Below, piece by piece: positions 46,414-58,008 of a stretch of 64,000 nt of DNA. The notes under the pieces are model-generated. The model ran no database searches and was not told the DNA's origin. It saw only the letters and a list, made by a program, of their open reading frames with translations. The position numbers and the translations under genes are program-made. The first letter of the stretch is position 1. Each line of letters begins with the position of its first letter. Source of the DNA: Gnetum montanum (taxonomy: Eukaryota; Streptophyta; Gnetopsida; Gnetales; Gnetaceae); contig MNCI01005011.1 in assembly GCA_015680685.1 (NCBI GenBank), forward strand, positions 124,001-188,000. The letters are read 5' to 3'.

Positions 46414-47204
46414 TGATGAGTTGCCATTTAGTCAACCACGATATCATGTACGCGATATCGCAGCTTGCCTCCTCATCTATAAATAAGAGGCAGGCAGTTC
46501 CGATAAAGGTAGTCAGTTTTAGAGTTAAGTTTGATTTTAGTTTTTGCTTTTCTTCTCAACCCTTTTCCTCCTAGTGTATGCCTGCAGTGTGGTGATTGTA
46601 ATCGTACGACACCTTTATTCGAGTGTGATGTACTTGGACATGCACATGACCAGAAATAAAGATCAAGATTACTTCATCATTGCAACATTCACTTAGATTA
46701 ATTATTTAATTAATTGTTATTTACTACTTTCTTAGTTAATACCTTCTTACCCTAAACTCCTGTTAAATGCTAAATGAGTACAACTTGATTACGAGCATTT
46801 AAGTGTGACTACTTGATAACCCAGTAGCGTACCTAGGATCTATGCTTGGTAATCCTAGTGGTAGTCATGCACGAAGTCCAAGATGTGTACGAATAATCGA
46901 GGAACGAATGCTCATCGCACTTAGGCTAGCTAGATTCTCTCTCACCCTTTTTCTCTTAGCTTAGTCAATATTACTTTCCATTGTCTTGAGGAGTAGCATT
47001 AGCTTAGAAAGACATCATACACCTCACTCTGGACTAAACCATACATGACAAAGTTAACACTAGTCCAGGTGGGAAGACAGCGAACTGTGACTGAAGGCTA
47101 ACTGTCTAGATGCCACAACTAGTCCATCTGTAGAGTTTGACCGGATCACATGTTTAATGCTCGTATTCGTATGGTTGAGTGTAGGGGTACCTCGTCACTC
47201 ATTA
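46414..47204 (+). repeat. 5' LTR of element E
   Basis: 791 bp, TGATGAGTTGCC to CTCATTA. U3 of about 95 bases contains two GATATC palindromes (46439-46466) ahead of the TATA box ATCTATAAATAAG near 46476. It has AATAAAGATCAAG near 46652 and the blocks TTGATAACCCAGTAG / TTGGTAATCCTAGTG near 46813-46860. Confidence 0.92.
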
Positions 47205-47205
47205 T

Positions 47206-47223
47206 TGACACCGTTGCCGGGGA
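47206..47223 (+). other. Primer binding site of element E (tRNA-Asp)
   Basis: TGACACCGTTGCCGGGGA matches the tRNA-Asp complement at 16 of 18; one mismatch is CpG to CpA. This is the best primer site in the window. Confidence 0.88.
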
Positions 47224-47345
47224 CAATGCTAGTTATCTAGATTAGTTATATCATACAAGGTCTCTATATAGCAATTAACGATATATCTTTTAGAAAGAAA
47301 TAATTATAAAAAGTCACACATAAATTCACACACAATTGCACAACC

Positions 47346-49240
47346 ATGCCTCTCCTACAAGATTATGATAATGCCACACCTAGTGAGGAAATTCATTGGA
47401 GAACCAAAAAATTATATGACAATGAAGATTGGAGTATGCAACTCGAATTGGGGGTTTCTTATAAACATAAATGAAGGCAACATCATCCCAATGCACAAAA
47501 GCATAACCTACTTGATGAAAATGAACCCCCATTGGCCACTACAAGCCTAATGCAAATATAAGAGGCTATTCGAATCTCCTGTAGGCATCATAAAGAGAGC
47601 CGTCTACCTAGGCTCGATTTAAACAACTTTTTCAATTTCTCAAAAGGCTACGATTTAGATCCACAACAACATTTACAAGCCTTCTACGATGCTTGTACAT
47701 GGAACAACATTGATAGTAGTTGGCAAAAACTCAAGCTCTTTCCTATGACACTCGTTGGCCAAGAAAAAGTATGGTATAGGTTGTTAAAACCAAATTCAAT
47801 TCGACGTTGGCCAACAATGGTAGAATTCTTTAATGAAAGATATCAAACTTACGCAAGAGTGTTAGCCTTGAGGAAACAAATCCAAGAGTGGAAACAAGCA
47901 TAGCATGAACCCTTGGACATGGCCTTAGAAAGATATTATGCACTATTAAACAACTATCTAGGCCATGAGTTCTCCGAGGAAAGGCTAATGTACCATATCA
48001 TTGATGGGCTTTGTGATGAAACAAGAGAGACCCTAGGGATGTATGCCCAAGGTCAACTATACGAACTACGAACCCATCAATTCCAAGAGCTTATTAAGCA
48101 GGTAGCAAAAGAAGAAGGAGAAATGGCTAGATGGGAGAGTGTTGAAAAACATCAACGGGACCAAAATCTCAACTTAACAAAGTTCCATAATCACAAAAAG
48201 GAGAAATCAACCTATCTTAAGGAGGAAAAATCATCTTTGCCAACACAACAATCACTAGAAGAAGTCGAGGCAAAGATCAATATGATGTTGGAATGGACAC
48301 ATAAAAAGTGTGGAGAATATATTGATATTATTGGAGATAGAGTTTTGACAACCCGAGAAGCAGGACAAAATATCATTAGACAATCAGAAAGAAGGGATGA
48401 AGAAAATAAGAGCTCAACTGTCGATCATACGTATGAATGCAACATTTGCCTGTACGATCATCCCAAGGGCCAATGCCCAATCTTGTTACATTTATATGAG
48501 CATTGGGGAAGCACGTTACACCCAGAGTTCATACAAAGATACTATGTTCGATCAAAATGGCAACAATCCCAGTCATGGGGGAAGCCATCCCTAAGCTGGA
48601 GACACCCTCTGTATCATCTGAATTCAAATGCTTATCTAGTCTAATATGCTATTCCTCCAACTGGGTCAACATACTCTATCTCACCACATTATCATTCTCC
48701 TCAATACTATCAACCCATGTCCTCAACACAACCACCCCCTTGTGCACCTTACACTTCTCCTAATTTTTAACATTTTCATCCTTTTCCTCCTTCTACATTA
48801 CCACCAACTATTCCTAAGGTGTTGGCACCATAGCAACAACCCCCAAACATTACTTGTGCTACTATTGCCAATAGCAGTGAGAGACCTCAGCAACATCGAA
48901 GGCATCCCTTCTTTAGAAATGACCCTAGGAAGGGATAACACAATTCCAAGGCCACTGCATCCTCCAACTCAACACAAGTCCAACACTGTGGTGCACCCTT
49001 CTCTTCGAACCCAACACCTCATGTTACTTCATCAGGGCCATCAATTAACACTCCAACAACCATATGGCCCAATGAACATAGCCATGGAGGGAAACACTCC
49101 GATCCTTGCATACCATCGTACTGTTACAAATATCATAGTGGGTCAACTCTTTATCCGGGAACCACATCTTATAAATTGCCCCACTACACTTACTACAATC
49201 AAGTGTGTGAACACCAATGGGCTAAGTATGACCAAGTTCT
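47346..49240 (+). pseudogene. gag: gag of element E (nearly intact C-terminal half)
   Basis: It starts MPLLQDYDN at 47346. Four stops fall in the first 190 codons, then an intact 243-codon stretch (47913-48644) covers RYYALLNNYLGHEFSEERL, LGMYAQGQLYELRTHQFQEL, a charged helical segment and the zinc knuckle CNICLYDHPKGQC (C-X2-C-X3-H-X4-C, near 48439). The Pro/Tyr/Gln-rich tail continues in other frames to about 49240. It is collinear with the gag of C throughout and likewise lacks the N-terminal domain of B and D. Confidence 0.85.
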
Positions 49241-51239
49241 GATATTTCCAACATGCAAGGATCCTCACCTTTCATTTATTAATCCTTGCCATGCTCAACT
49301 ATTTAGTTATGGGAGATATCCCCCATTCTAATAACAAGCAGGATTAATAAATATTTTTTATTTTCTTTAATTTTACAACTTTTTTTTTTCCATTTTTTCA
49401 TTTTTCAATTTCTTGTTTTATCTTTTTGTTTTGTCCTTTTATCTTTTTATAAGTAATCTCATCTACAAATAAAACACTCATGTGGCTCATTGGTTGAGGT
49501 GTGTTCTATGTTATCGAGTCTCGAACGATCAATTATTTGGATAGTGAGCCCATTACATCCACTCATCCATTCTACAAATAAGAGGTTATGTTCGAGGGTA
49601 CAGTGATATTCTTAACATTCTTAAAACTTAAAATTAATTTTGTGTTCATTGTACCCAGAATGAAGAAGGATGGATTAAGAGGGAATGATTAGGGTGTGAC
49701 ATCAATGGGACTTGCGGATTCTCTTTAGTGATGTCTGTGGGAGTTATCATGCAACATGGTTGTACTAAGATCCTTGTAGATCTAACGAAAAATGGGTGTA
49801 AGAGTAATCAAAAGGGCACTAAAAAATCCAATGTTGTTATAAGGGGGTCCCATTGAAAAGACATGCACCCATGCCTGAAGGTTGGTGACTTCTTTGGATT
49901 CAGTAATCAAAAAAAAAGGATAAAGAAGAAAAGAAAAAGAAAAGAAAAGCAGAAAAAGGAAGTGCCACAAAGCAAAAATCACTCCTCCCTTGAACTAAAT
50001 GCCAAGTGATCGTACGCCTTGTTACTATGGTACTCTCCTAGTCACTCATCATGGGATGAACCAATGCAGTGTCACTGATCAGAGGAATGGACTTGGTCAT
50101 GATCTTGGAATGATGGGTTAATGACACCTTAATCATACTTTACACGTAAGACTCAGTATGCCCTGGGTCAGTTACCTCATGTTCCAATCTCTACAATCCC
50201 TTCTGTAGTCTATCTCACCTTGCTGTTCATGTAATTGTAGCTTGTGTCTTGTATAGCGTAGAATTCTCACCTCATTCTAGTGATATTTACATGTGTGTAT
50301 TTTGTGGAATCAGTGTGGATTACATTTAACCCTTCGAGTGCCCATGGACACTTTTAAGTGTGGTTACGCAAGGGCATTAAAGGTTGGAACCTACTTTGGG
50401 GAGGACCCACTTGCGTAATTTTTGTAATTTGCACTTATGATCCATCTTCCACACACCATTTATTACCCTTAGCATATTGCCAATGATTTTCTTTCCCTTA
50501 TTACTATCCCTCCAATTCATTGTCCCTATGAACCATCACATAGCCTTTTTCTCCCATCTAAGGTCCTTATTGATAAATTCCACACCATCATAATTTTCGT
50601 GCCTTTAGAACTAGTTGAATTACCCTGGAACCCTTTAATAATCGTCCAGATGTCCTTAGTTTACATTGTTTAATTTCAAAAAAAAAAATATTAAAAATTT
50701 GGTACATTCTCTAAGTGCCCTAACTTCGATGAAAATATATATATGTGACCCCCCTGTGCTAATCAACATCATTTGCAATTGTTCACGCAGGGGAAGTTTT
50801 TCAAATTCCTCTCTATGACTTGCGATTGCGCGTCCCTTGCTGTCATATCCATAACTTGCTTGCTAGTATTCCGATTTTCATTCAGTTTGAACCTACTTGA
50901 ACCTAGAGTGTTTAGCTTAGTCATGGGGAAGGGGCACATGCCGAATAGTGCATAAATTTTTTTGAAATTCATCATTGCCCAAAGGACATCTTTAAGGATA
51001 ATTAGTTGTAAAGTTAAGAATAAAATGTGTCAAAAACAATTTCATCCCCTTAGCTATACTAGAAAATTAAATTTGGAAACCACCTAAGCAAAGAGGACTC
51101 AACATTATAATCTTTCAGGGACATGTTCTTCCAATAATTAACATCACATGAAAATAAAGTAAATTTATTAAGGCAAGTAATAAGGTATAACCTAACCTGG
51201 GTAACAACCTTACTAACGATTGGCCCCATGTGATTGTAG
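49241..51239 (+). other. 3' spacer of element E
   Basis: T-rich tract 49355-49460, A/G-rich stretch 49910-49960, shared spacer with GGGGAGGACCCACTTGCGTAA near 50399. It ends in TTACTAAC (51210-51217) and TGTGATTGTAG (51229-51239), a branch point and 3' splice site directly before the extra ORF. No gene is seen; short frames near 50770-50975 have no recognisable content. Confidence 0.6.
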
Positions 51240-52842
51240 ATGGCCCTGAAATGTGGACAACAGGAAGGTCCTTCTCAAGGTGTGATCAAATGACCTAGGA
51301 GAGGTGAAGGACAAGTTCCTGCCAAACAACATGTAGAGCAAGAGGAACAATCATTTAGTATCCACCAAGAAGACCCTACTGTTGTACAATCAAGGCAGGC
51401 AGAAGGAGGAGTAGCTGCTGCAGCTGAATAGGGACAACATCTCACGTTGCCCTAGGATTGTGTTCAAGCCATTCACGAGAAGTCCACGTTCACTACAGTG
51501 ATTGTGGAGTTAAAATTTGGATCGTTTGTAGAGTTTGCTCTGGAGGCTGTTAGGGATCACCTCACAGGGTTCCCGTTATGGCCTATCCTCTCTGAAAGCA
51601 GTTCCTGGTACTTAGGGGAAACATACCAATTTTGGCACAATAAATAAGAAGGCACCACAATTAACAATTGTGGTGTGAATGTTGATTTCTCTATTCAAGC
51701 CATTTTGGAATTATTAAACCTTCTAAATATAGGGCCAAAGGTTGCTCAGAACCATCTAGACACTTTTAGAACTAAGAAACTTAATAAATTGTTGACAGAG
51801 AATAAGAAGGTGGTAGAGGAAAAAGAGAAGGCTGTTTGGGATGCCTCTGCAGCATAGGTGCAAACTCATGTGCATATCAAGGCACTTAAAGCCTTACAAG
51901 ATGAAAATAAATAGCTTGTTGTCGACAACCTTCGGTTGACCACTTTGGAGAAGCAAGAGAATGTTCTCGAAGAACATTTGCATCAGTTGCAAGAACAGTT
52001 CATCTGGGTCAACCAAGACATGAGCTGTTTAGCCAAGGAGAACCGAACCCTCTCAATGGAGGAGGTACGTGCAATTCATCAAAAGATAGCCATTGAAATA
52101 AGCGCATGGCCAAATGAGGCTAAATGACATGAAAAGCTAAAGGAGCACTTTCGGGACCAGGTGGGGATGTAAAAGCAGATCCTTGAGAAGGAGATCCTAT
52201 GGACAAGGCCCACATCAATACTATCAATGCTCAACACACTGACTGACGAGCCATATTGGACACATATGCATTGGCCCACTAGGTGGAAGCTAAGAACCAG
52301 GACCTGCAGATTTAGGATTTGACAGAATATATGGAGTTGGAAAACCTGTGGTATGCCAACCTTGCCATGTTAACAGCAGGGCACCTGAGAATAGAGCTCA
52401 AGCAACAGGTAGCTGCCACCTACATCAAATATGAAACAAAACTTGCAGAACATAAGAAGATATTGCAAAAACTGGAGATTGCAATTTCTGAACTTGAGGT
52501 GGTCAAGGCAAGCTACTAAGGACAACAAGATCTCGCAATAGATTCAGCTCAACGGCTTGTGGATTTTCAAGAATATAGAGACAAAACTAGAGCCTACAAG
52601 GAGGAACGATGGGTATTTGTGGCCTGGTATGTCAAGGAAAATCAAATGTTTTCGCAACTACCCTTCCCATGGAAGGTGCCAACTCCATGAAACATCAAAA
52701 CATTAGCATGGATGGCATAAGATCCTTGGACCAAAGAGGAGAAACTCTAGGCCATACTTTAATGCCATCAAGCCCCAAGACCTAGAGCACAAGACAGGGG
52801 GAAAGCACCTATGGAGGAGCCACCGCCACCAGGAACTACATG
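51240..52842 (+). pseudogene. Extra sense ORF of element E
   Basis: It starts MALKCGQQEGPSQG and ends EEPPPPGTT at a TGA (about 52840-52842), about 530 codons with roughly ten stops. The first third aligns with B: LKFGSFVEFALEAVRDHL / SSWYLGETYQFW / IQAILELLNLLNIGP. The second half of the transposon-protein-like domain (about 100 codons in B) is missing. What follows is coiled coil (LNKLLTENKKVVEEKEK, LEEHLHQLQEQF, AEHKKILQKLEIAISELE). Its end PFPWKVPTP corresponds to B's PYPWDISIP. No catalytic motif, signal peptide or membrane segment is seen. Confidence 0.65.
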
Positions 52843-53003
52843 AGTTCCACAAATTTTGTAGCTATAGCACATTCTTTGTGTTGTGTTGTGTCTCAATTTT
52901 GTTTTGATTTCACACTGCGGCATGAATCCACTCTAGTCAGTCAATAATCCCATACCTATCCACTGTGTAATCACTGTAACTTGAGGACGAGTTTTCATTC
53001 AGT

Positions 53004-53013
53004 CGTGGGGGTG
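53004..53013 (+). other. Polypurine tract of element E
   Basis: CGTGGGGGTG immediately before the 3' LTR. Confidence 0.75.
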
Positions 53014-53804
53014 TGATGAGTCGCCATTTAGTCAACCACGATATCACGTAAGCAATATCGCAGCCTACCTCCTCATCTATAAATAAGAGGTAGGAAATTT
53101 TGATAAAGGCAGTCAGTTTTAAAGTTAAGTTTGATTCTAGTTTTTTCTTTTCTTCTCAACCCTTTTCCTCCCAGTGTATGCCCGTAGTGTGGTGATTGTA
53201 ATTGTACGACATCTTTATTTGAGTGTGATGTACTTGGACATGCACATGACTGGAAATAAAGATCGAGATTACTTCATCATTGCAACATTCACTTAGCTTA
53301 ATTATTTAATTAATTGTTATTTACTACTTTCTTAGTTAATACCTTCTTACCCTAAACTCTTGTTAAATGTGGAATGAGTACGACTTGATTACGAGCATTT
53401 AAGTGTGACTACTTGGTAACCCAGTAGTGTAACTAGGCTCTGCGCTTGGTAATCCCAGTGGTAGTCATGCACGAAGTCCAAGATGTGTACAGATAATCGA
53501 GGACTGGATGTTCATCGCACTTAGGCTAGCTAGATTCTCTTTCACCCTTTCTCTCTTAGCTTAGTCAATATTACTTTCCATTGTCCTCAGAAGTAGCATT
53601 AGCATAGAAAGACATCATACACCTCACTCTGGACTAAACCATACGTGACAAAGTTAACACTAGTCCAGGTGGGAAGACAGCGAACTACGACCTAAGGCTA
53701 ACTGTCTAGATGCCAAAACTAGTTCATTTGTGGAGTTCAACTGGATTGCGCATGTAACACTCATATTTGTATGGTTCAGTGTAGGGGTACCTTGCCACTC
53801 ATCA
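53014..53804 (+). repeat. 3' LTR of element E
   Basis: 791 bp, TGATGAGTCGCC to CTCATCA, the same length as the 5' LTR and very similar to it. E is therefore younger than D, A and B, as its nested position also requires. Confidence 0.92.
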
Positions 53805-54126
53805 GCATTTTCTAGGCCTTCTACATTTCTTGAGAAATCAAGTTGATACTAGAACCTGAATCCAAAAGAGCCTTGCATGGCGCATTTCCAGCGATTTGTA
53901 AGTATATCAGAGGACTCTCAGGATTAGAGAATTTCCTGGGAAGATGGCCAACATTGATCCAATCATTGATGGCATGTGTTAGCATGATTGTATGTGTTGA
54001 GTGCAATGATTGGGTTGAAGGGGGCTCCAAAGTTTTGATTGATACTGAGGCATCTAAGGAATCAATCGCTTGTGATTGTAAGAGCTTGGTTGGATTGTTG
54101 GTTGTAAAGAGAGGTCTTTTCTTCAT
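53805..54126 (-). pseudogene. Protease region of element D, separated from pol by E
   Basis: The minus-strand frame contains IAGNAPCKALLDSGSSINLI, with the aspartic-protease DSG triad intact. A Thr/Ser/Pro-rich linker from gag precedes it. It continues in the flank left of 46413 (PPLKKSNICLELAD), which fixes the point where E inserted. Confidence 0.8.
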
Positions 54127-56440
54127 GTGGTTTTTGGAACCAATAGTAGGTTGAGAGTTAACAGTCCTCGTGGCATTATGTTGCTGAGACTAATAGGGAT
54201 TTCACCTTGCATCACGGGAGCAGGTGGTAGTGGAGCTATTGGTGGAAGAGATGCGGCCGAATGAGAAGGATGATATACTTGTGGAATATCACCTCTAGAA
54301 GAGGGAGTCCCATAATACTCATGGGCTTGGTAGTGAGGTTGAGGAGTGACATAACCAGAAGAATCACATGGGGAGATTGGTTGTTGCACGTAATATCCAT
54401 ACGGGTCAAGTTGCTGATAAGGATACTATTGCCTTGGTGGTGGCATTCCCCATGATTGTGGGTGCTGCCACTGTTGATATTGCTCAATTGGTTGTGGTGG
54501 AGTTCTACTGGGATAATATGTTAAGGGATGGTGGAATTGCCTTGGGTTACCTTGAGGAAAAGGTAACCTTTGGGGTTTTTGCCTTTTTTTTAATCGTGGG
54601 TTGAGTGCATACATCCCAAACTCTTGCAAATGTGAGATTACAGGGCAACATCCCTTAGGATGGTCATATTGACATATCTCACATCCACTATCATTGTCTA
54701 TTTTTGAATTCACAACCTCTTCAATGATGGCAACTTTGCCCTTACCCTTGCTACATGCATGTTCAACCTCTTTCTTTTTTCTTTTCTCACTACCTTACTC
54801 TCTAGACTCATCTATTGACTAGGGAATCCCACATTTGGTCTACCTTTGCCAAAACTTTTGATGTCATCTTTTGGATAGGCAAAGTTTTCTTATTTACCAT
54901 CTCTTTAAGTGGTGACTCTTCTTCATCTTCACAAAATCTTACTCCCCTCTTTTGAAGGGAAGGATCTCTGTTGTACTCTTCCACACTTTCTCTCTTCTGT
55001 AGCTCACCTTCTTCCTTAGAAACTTGCTCCAATAGTCTTTGAATTTGATGGGACCTAAGCTCATATAGTCTTCCTTGGGCATAAGTCCCAAGGGTTCTTC
55101 TCGTTTCATGCCTAATCCCTTCTCGTTTCATGCTAGGACAACGATGTAATAATGCATAGTATTGGCCCATGGTAGCATCCAAGGATTCATGTCCTCCTTT
55201 TTTCTAGCCTTGGATATGCTTTTGCAAGTTAGACACTTGCGAGTACATTTGGTACTTGTCATTAAATAGTTCTAACATAGTACTCCACCTATGAATGGAT
55301 TCTGGTTCTAAAGACCGATACCAACTTTTCGCTTATTTAACTAATGTCCATCGAAACAACTTAAGTTTTTGCCATTCATACTCTATATTCTGTAAGGCAC
55401 ATGCATCATGGAATGCTTGTAAGTGATTCTAAGGTTCATCATTGTATCCCTCTTCAAATCGTGGGATATTGTTCATATCTAATCTCTTGATCCTACTATC
55501 TTTCTGGTGCCTTGTTGGTGTCCAACATACTTCGAGTAGTGAGTAGGGGTTCATCATGATCATCTCATCCATGGTATCTATGATGCCTACATTATTCTCT
55601 ACTCTCCCTTCTTCTATGTCATGACTCTCTAGAGTGCCCTCATCCCCTTTCCTTGTTGTTTCTTCTATGACTTCCACTTTGCCTACCTTTATCCCCATGG
55701 TCTTTTTCTTTATGATTGCATCCAAATATTGAAGGAGAGAGTGAAGGAGATGATGAAGGTGAAGAAGAAGGGGAACCTTTACCATGATGGTGTCTACTAC
55801 CTTCTCTTCGGTGATCATGGCCTCGATCGTGATTACGATCAGAATGTCCACCTTTATCATGTGTCTGTGTTCCTTTTTTGGACCCTTTGTGCCCATGGGT
55901 ATAAGAGCCTGGGTTATGAATAGTGAAATGAAGGTTTTGATACACAACCCCTTGGCCAAAGTCAAGGGAAGGAACATCATTGTATGGACAATTGCCTAAG
56001 GTAGGTGCACCACCCTCATTTTCGCTTAAGACATGTGGGACATCCTACGATCACTTACCCTTCAAACACTTATGATGTCCCTCCTATTGCAAATCCCTTT
56101 GATGGTGTGCCTTTGTGGGACAATATTTTCTCGAGTCATGGTCTTGCACAACATATTCTTTGTGTAAGTGCGGCATGCCAATTCATGTGAGAGCATGAAG
56201 AAGCATGCTTAGGACTAAATGATCGGGAGGTAACATTATATTACCTTCTAAGTCTCACCAACGTAGTTGTTCATCTTGATGGAGGATAAAGGTGAAGTTT
56301 CGTATATACTCATTAGGATGAATATATACCACTTGAACTTGTTGAGGGAATGGCAGATCAACGTCATGTGTATTACGCCACTGACTGTTTCCTGTTTCAG
56401 ACCTAGGAGGTGAGGCGCTTTCATATGAAGAACAAGACAT
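54127..56440 (-). pseudogene. gag: gag of element D (broken)
   Basis: It starts MSCSSYESASPPRS at 56440. The N-terminal domain contains VYIHPNEYIRNFTFILHQDEQ. The His/Arg/Asp/Gly-rich linker (HDRGHDHRREGSRHHHGKG) followed by a Ser/Pro run is at 55640-55945. The capsid-like region is badly frameshifted (LGTYAQGRLYELRSHQIQRL near 55080). The zinc knuckle CEICQYDHPKGCC is near 54675 and the Gln/Tyr/Pro tail runs to 54130. It is collinear with the gag of B. Confidence 0.8.
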
Positions 56441-56557
56441 ACTTGTCTGTTTAGTGTGCAATGTATTCTTGTTTATTATTTTCCAAACCAACCCTAAGGG
56501 TTCATTCCAACAATGTGAATGATTTCCTATGTTCTAGTTAGTGCACAAATAACTAAG

Positions 56558-56576
56558 TCCCTAGAAACGATGCCCA
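56558..56576 (-). other. Primer binding site of element D (decayed)
   Basis: TGGGCATCGTTTCTAGGGA directly abuts the 5' LTR. It fits the tRNA-Asp complement only with one inserted base and several substitutions. Confidence 0.45.
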
Positions 56577-57549
56577 TGATGAGCAGCAAGGTACCCATAT
56601 ACTCAACCATACGAATACGAGCTTTTCATGCATGATCCGGTTGAATTCCAAGGACTAAGTGCTTATATACCCTTGTGGAATAAGGACAGGTTGGTTGATC
56701 ATTGTCTTCCCGAGCTTACCTGTATGTCATGATTGTATGGTTAAGTAAGCTTGAGGCATATGATTTTTATAGCTTTTATGTTTTTATGTCTTGCGCTAGT
56801 AGGGAAGGAGAGAGGTAACTAAGTTACTAATTTAACTTAACTACTCATTAGTTAAGTTCTAACTAATCCTAACACCAGCATCCGTTCCCACTTGCTATAC
56901 ACATCCTGAACCAGTGCAACACTACTGGGATTACCAAATGCTAATCATTATTGGGTTACCAAGCATTACACGTATGCTCAAAGCAGTCGTGCTTGTGTAA
57001 TTTGTTGATTTGCTTAATTGATCAAAATGAATTGTTGTGCTAATAACAAAAATGTAAAGTGCATAAAATAAATGCATAAGAAAAAAAATCTCAAGTTCTG
57101 CAAGGATGAATCAAAGAGCTCATCTTTATTGCCGTAAACAAGGTGTGCTTAGGACCACAATGCTCAAATAAAGATCTATCCACACTTAGACCTCCTGTTG
57201 CGGGCACTTGGAAAATACTCTAACTTTCAAACATACTACAAGAGTTTCACTACTTAACTACTAAAAGAATTCTTTTTGATTGTGTGCTTAAGAACTGTAT
57301 TTATAGACTTGGGAGCAACTACTCTAATAATTAGAGTAACTGCTCTAATAATTAGAATAACTGCTAAAGTAACTGCTAGAGTAACCACTGTAATAATTAG
57401 AATAATTTCTAGAGTAATCGCTAAAGTAACCACTCTAATAATTAGAATAACTGCTAAAGTAACTGCTAGAGTAACCACTAATAATTAGAATAACTACTAG
57501 AGAACCACTAGAGTAACCAGTCTAATAATTAGAGTAACTGCTCTCCTCA
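56577..57549 (-). repeat. 5' LTR of element D
   Basis: 973 bp, plus strand TGATGAGCAGCA to CTCTCCTCA; the terminal CATCA has become CCTCA. It differs from the 3' LTR mainly by fewer tandem units in U3 (57320-57540) and scattered transitions. Confidence 0.9.
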
Positions 57550-58008
57550 ACCACTACCTAAAAGATTGAACCTTATATTAAGAATTGGGCTAACACTAAT
57601 GGTAAAGAATTTCAAGATAAGTTCAATTGTGATGAACAAGTTATGCCATCATTTTCTTTGGATCTTTCTCTCATACAAAAGTTAGTATTTTGCCAAACCT
57701 TTCTATTACTACCTTGAATCCTCCTACTATTTTAAATTTAAACATAGATGTTGAAAGTGATGTAAATGTTGTTAAGACCAAGATCATTCTTCCTACTAAC
57801 AATTAATTTACCTCTCTTAATTTTTCAAAGCATTAATTCAATTCTAAGTTTGTACACCTAAGTAGATATCCCTTAAATTGAAAAGTATTTTACTTTCTAT
57901 GTTTTTCTTGTTTGCTACTTAGTGTTAAAAATATAATGTACTTCGAATTTCTTACTCATTATTAATATTATTCTTGGGGTTTAACCCTTACCAACCCTCC
58001 CCAATAAG
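57550..58008. other. Right flank of element D, unrecognised
   Basis: AT-rich with short plus-strand frames. It was contiguous with the DNA ending at 39929 before D inserted. No gene or repeat family is recognised. Confidence 0.4.

Larger units (their letters stand above)
46414..53804 (+). mobile_element. LTR element E, non-autonomous (gag plus extra ORF, no pol)
   Basis: 7.4 kb with two 791-bp LTRs, inserted into the protease-RT junction of D in opposite orientation. It holds primer site, gag, T-rich/spacer region, the best-ordered copy of the extra ORF and a polypurine tract. No pol domain is present. Comparison of the D flanks with B shows exactly five bases on each side at the target. The two 5-mers (GTAAG left, GCATT right) do not match, so the duplication has decayed or the ends were altered. 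Confidence 0.9.
39930..57549 (-). mobile_element. LTR element D, Athila-like, split by element E
   Basis: 17.6 kb including 7.4 kb of E. The flanking 5-mers are ACCAT (39925-39929) and ACCAC (57550-57554), an almost perfect target duplication. Minus-strand order from the right: 5' LTR, primer site, gag, protease, [E], RT, RNase H, integrase, 3' spacer, polypurine tract, 3' LTR. The extra ORF present in B is absent. Its LTRs differ from the others by a tandem repeat block in U3. Confidence 0.9.
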
